Assembly: GCF_000002995.4 (NCBI RefSeq)
Contig: NW_025062479.1
Coordinates: forward strand, 13,479,721 to 13,543,720
From: Brugia malayi
Taxonomy: Eukaryota > Nematoda > Chromadorea > Rhabditida > Onchocercidae
Direction: 5' to 3'
Length of the DNA stretch: 64,000 nucleotides
Below, in pieces: positions 61,669-64,000 of the stretch. The number at the start of each line of letters is the position of its first letter. The stretch's first letter is position 1. The translations under genes and the position numbers were made by a program. Below the pieces are notes generated by a model. It saw only the letters and a list, made by a program, of their open reading frames with translations. It had not been told where the DNA came from and did not search any database.

Positions 61669-63942
61669 ATGGATTCAAAACGTACAGGTGCAATCAGACG
61701 TTGGGTTAGTTTATTGTTGTTTATTACTGTAATTATGATTATGCGAAGTTTTTTCTTTGCTTTTTTTAAAAGTGTTATTTGCTCATGATATGAAAGATTG
61801 CTTTCTTTTATTATTTATATCACAATTAGAATAACTGCCATACTTGTTTCTTGTTCAGACCTTTAGTATCAAATTTCTTCAGTTCTAAATTTATTGCTAT
61901 TATTATTTAATATAATATGTAAAAATAATATGTAAGAATAATATGCTACCAATAAGGTAAAAGTTAAGATTTTAATGTTTATGTCTTTTTAAAATAGTTA
62001 TTGCAGTTTGAGCAATTACTAAAGATCAAGTTAGATATTGACCCAGTAGATGGTTGGGCATTGCTATATAAACGACACATATCCGTTATCACTCATCTAC
62101 TGTAAGTTTTTTTTTTTTTTTTGATACTGTGGAAGCCATTTTATTATAACCTTAGTGTTAGAGAAGAAATGGAAATTCCTGATAGTTATGCCACTTTCTA
62201 AAGAAAAATTCTTTTTTTTTTTTGAGATTAAAACATCCAATATTTGCTATATTTGATTGAGATTTTCAGTATTACTGGTAAATTCAAAAAATGCGAGGAA
62301 AAGTCGAGCCAGGATGCATACACGAAAGCATTTCAAGCACTAACAGACCAGATGACAGATGCTTCGTTTCTGGAGTATCTGAAACCAGATTTGGCTGCGA
62401 TGGGTGATAATTTTGAAGTGGCTAAATTTTTAGTCGTTTTCTTGAATGAATTACGAATAAGTTTGGAAGTGGTTTTCGAAGAAGATTATGGGCTAAGTGA
62501 AGAAGAAAATAAGCATATTGGGGCGGTATTGCATTATCTGGAAGATCATCAAAACTGGGATCACTATGAATCTTGGCCTGCAGTGCTGTTCGAGAGCGGT
62601 GAATCTACAGATTTGAAAAGTTTTATTACTCCCAAGGTTTGTTTCATGTGTGTTCCAATAGTTTCTGGCATTCACATTTTTGAGAACACCAATGTGTTAT
62701 GTATCAGTCAAATTGAAGGATAGTTCTTGTATGTTCACTTTCTTCTTGAAAAACCAAATCTTCCAGATCTGTCGTTCAAGTCATTATGGAAAAACGGATA
62801 TAAGACGTAGTCCGCTTTCCGAAATCGTCTCCTCTCCTCGTTCACGTGAATTACGAATAATACGTGAAAAAGATAGAAAAATAAAGGTTTTTATTTTGTA
62901 TTTTTTTTTTAATTTCCCAAATTTTCGGTGAAATAATTCTGAAAAGAAATTATGCACGCTTCTTAAATCTAAATCATAACAATTTAGACTCTAAGTGAAA
63001 GATGCAAATTACTCGAGTACGAAAAAGATGATTTGGAAAGCTTGCTAAGAACTGCTAATCAGGAAATTAAAAAACTTGCAAAGAGGTTCCTACATTTGTC
63101 TGCAACCTTTCTCACATCTTTCCGCTTCATAATTAGTTTTATTCCATCTACTTTTGGTGTATTATTAAATTATTCGCTAACCTTATCTGTTCTTTATCTT
63201 CCATTATCAACCATTGCCTCATTTGGCGTCGCATAGTTCATGATTTATAGCCTTAGCGAAATAACTTGCGCTGTGAGTGAGAAAGATGCACGTTGTCACA
63301 CTCTTGGTACAGAATTGGATGAATGGCGAAATAAAGCGGCTACAGCTGAGGAAGAATGTAATCAACTAAATCTACAATTGAAGACTGCAAAACAAGAACT
63401 GCATACTACTCAAGTAAAATTATTAAAATTTAACTATTAAATGTTTCAATTTAAAACAAATTTACAAACAAAATGTTTTGTTTTCATTGCTGCTGTAGCC
63501 ATCGCTTAATGTAATTCGTGAAGTTTATCACAAAACGAGTTTCTTACTTTTAAAAAATTTTTTCCTTCATTTTACTGATACCAAAGTAGATTATTATAGA
63601 GACAGTTGCGTGAAGCTGAATTTGACATTTCATCTAAACAAAGAACCGTTGAGAGTTGGGAAAAAAATGCGACACTTGAGAAACAGTGGCGATTAAAAAT
63701 GGAACGAGAACGAGATGTGCTTTTGCAGGTGCGACGAATACATAATAGCGTATATGCATCCTTGTTGATGATTTGAACGAGATCTTTTAATAATTTATAG
63801 TTTAATTAAGGAGCTTGAAGTGGCACGAATCTCGAAGGCAACCGCTGAAGAGCAGTTGCTACGCCTCACAACCAATGGTGAAGCCGAAATCGCAGAATTG
63901 CGAAATATTATCGATGGATTGCGATCGGATGTTAAGGAAGCG
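61669..63942 (+). CDS. NuMA/LIN-5/Mud-like spindle coiled-coil protein, 5' part
   Basis: Eight exons in phase (61669-61704, 61998-62101, 62270-62636, 62767-62886, 62988-63085, 63251-63413, 63600-63728 and 63811-63942) give the first 383 residues; the gene continues past the window at a GTGCGT donor. The N-terminal third is a compact helical domain (WLLQFEQLLKI, NFEVAKFLVVFLNELR) comparable in size to the Hook/CH-type head of NuMA. It is followed by a Ser-Pro segment (RRSPLSEIVSSPRSRELR) like the SPxxDIxxTP linker of NuMA, then a long heptad-rich coiled coil (LEYEKDDLESLL, EEECNQLNLQL). NuMA/LIN-5/Mud binds dynein and GPR/LGN proteins at spindle poles and cortex to position the spindle. The family match rests on this layout, not on strong identity; another coiled-coil protein such as a Hook or golgin is possible. 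Confidence 0.6.
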
Positions 63943-64000
63943 GTGCGTTAATTTTTGAATTTATATGAACTATAATAACTGTTAATTTAGCACTTTGTGA

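Overview
The window is AT-rich nuclear DNA from a eukaryote, most likely a parasitic nematode of the filarial/clade III type. The evidence is small exons split by AT-rich introns, acceptors ending in TTTCAG, acceptors a few bases upstream of start codons (typical of spliced-leader trans-splicing), long A/T runs, a nematode-style orcokinin-like neuropeptide precursor, and nematode-sized versions of conserved animal genes. There is no prokaryotic or viral organisation. All gene models were built by eye from splice sites, reading phase and family resemblance. No database search was run.

Layout: 1-6.6 kb has no convincing gene. At 6.6-8.2 kb (+) lies a neuropeptide precursor with a 45-bp tandem coding array. 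At 10.6-15.0 kb (-) there are exons of an ADAMTS-family protein: metalloprotease remnants, disintegrin-like end, thrombospondin type 1 repeats and cysteine-rich region. Its zinc site reads QExxQ and there are in-frame stops. 15.0-20.5 kb shows no gene. At 20.5-22.3 kb (-) is N-alpha-acetyltransferase 50. At 23.4-33.9 kb (-) is a 26-exon gene for a 1330-residue coiled-coil protein whose C-terminus resembles CEP350. At 36.1-37.3 kb (+) is a four-exon survivin/BIR-1 gene. At 40.1-51.2 kb (+) is a RabGAP1 orthologue (PTB, kinesin-like, TBC and coiled-coil regions) whose first exon was not found. At 54.0-60.4 kb (-) is a complete 16-exon ATF6 gene of 666 residues. At 61.7 kb to the window end (+) is the 5' part of a NuMA/LIN-5/Mud-like coiled-coil gene.

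The genes do not form one pathway. However, four are, or resemble, genes for chromosome segregation or spindle/centrosome function (NAA50, CEP350-like, survivin, NuMA-like), alongside a Rab GAP and an ER-stress sensor. Survivin diverges from the CEP350-like gene. RabGAP1 and ATF6 are tail to tail. ATF6 and the NuMA-like gene are head to head across about 1.3 kb. The most unusual loci are the homogenised neuropeptide array and the ADAMTS-like gene with a lost zinc site.
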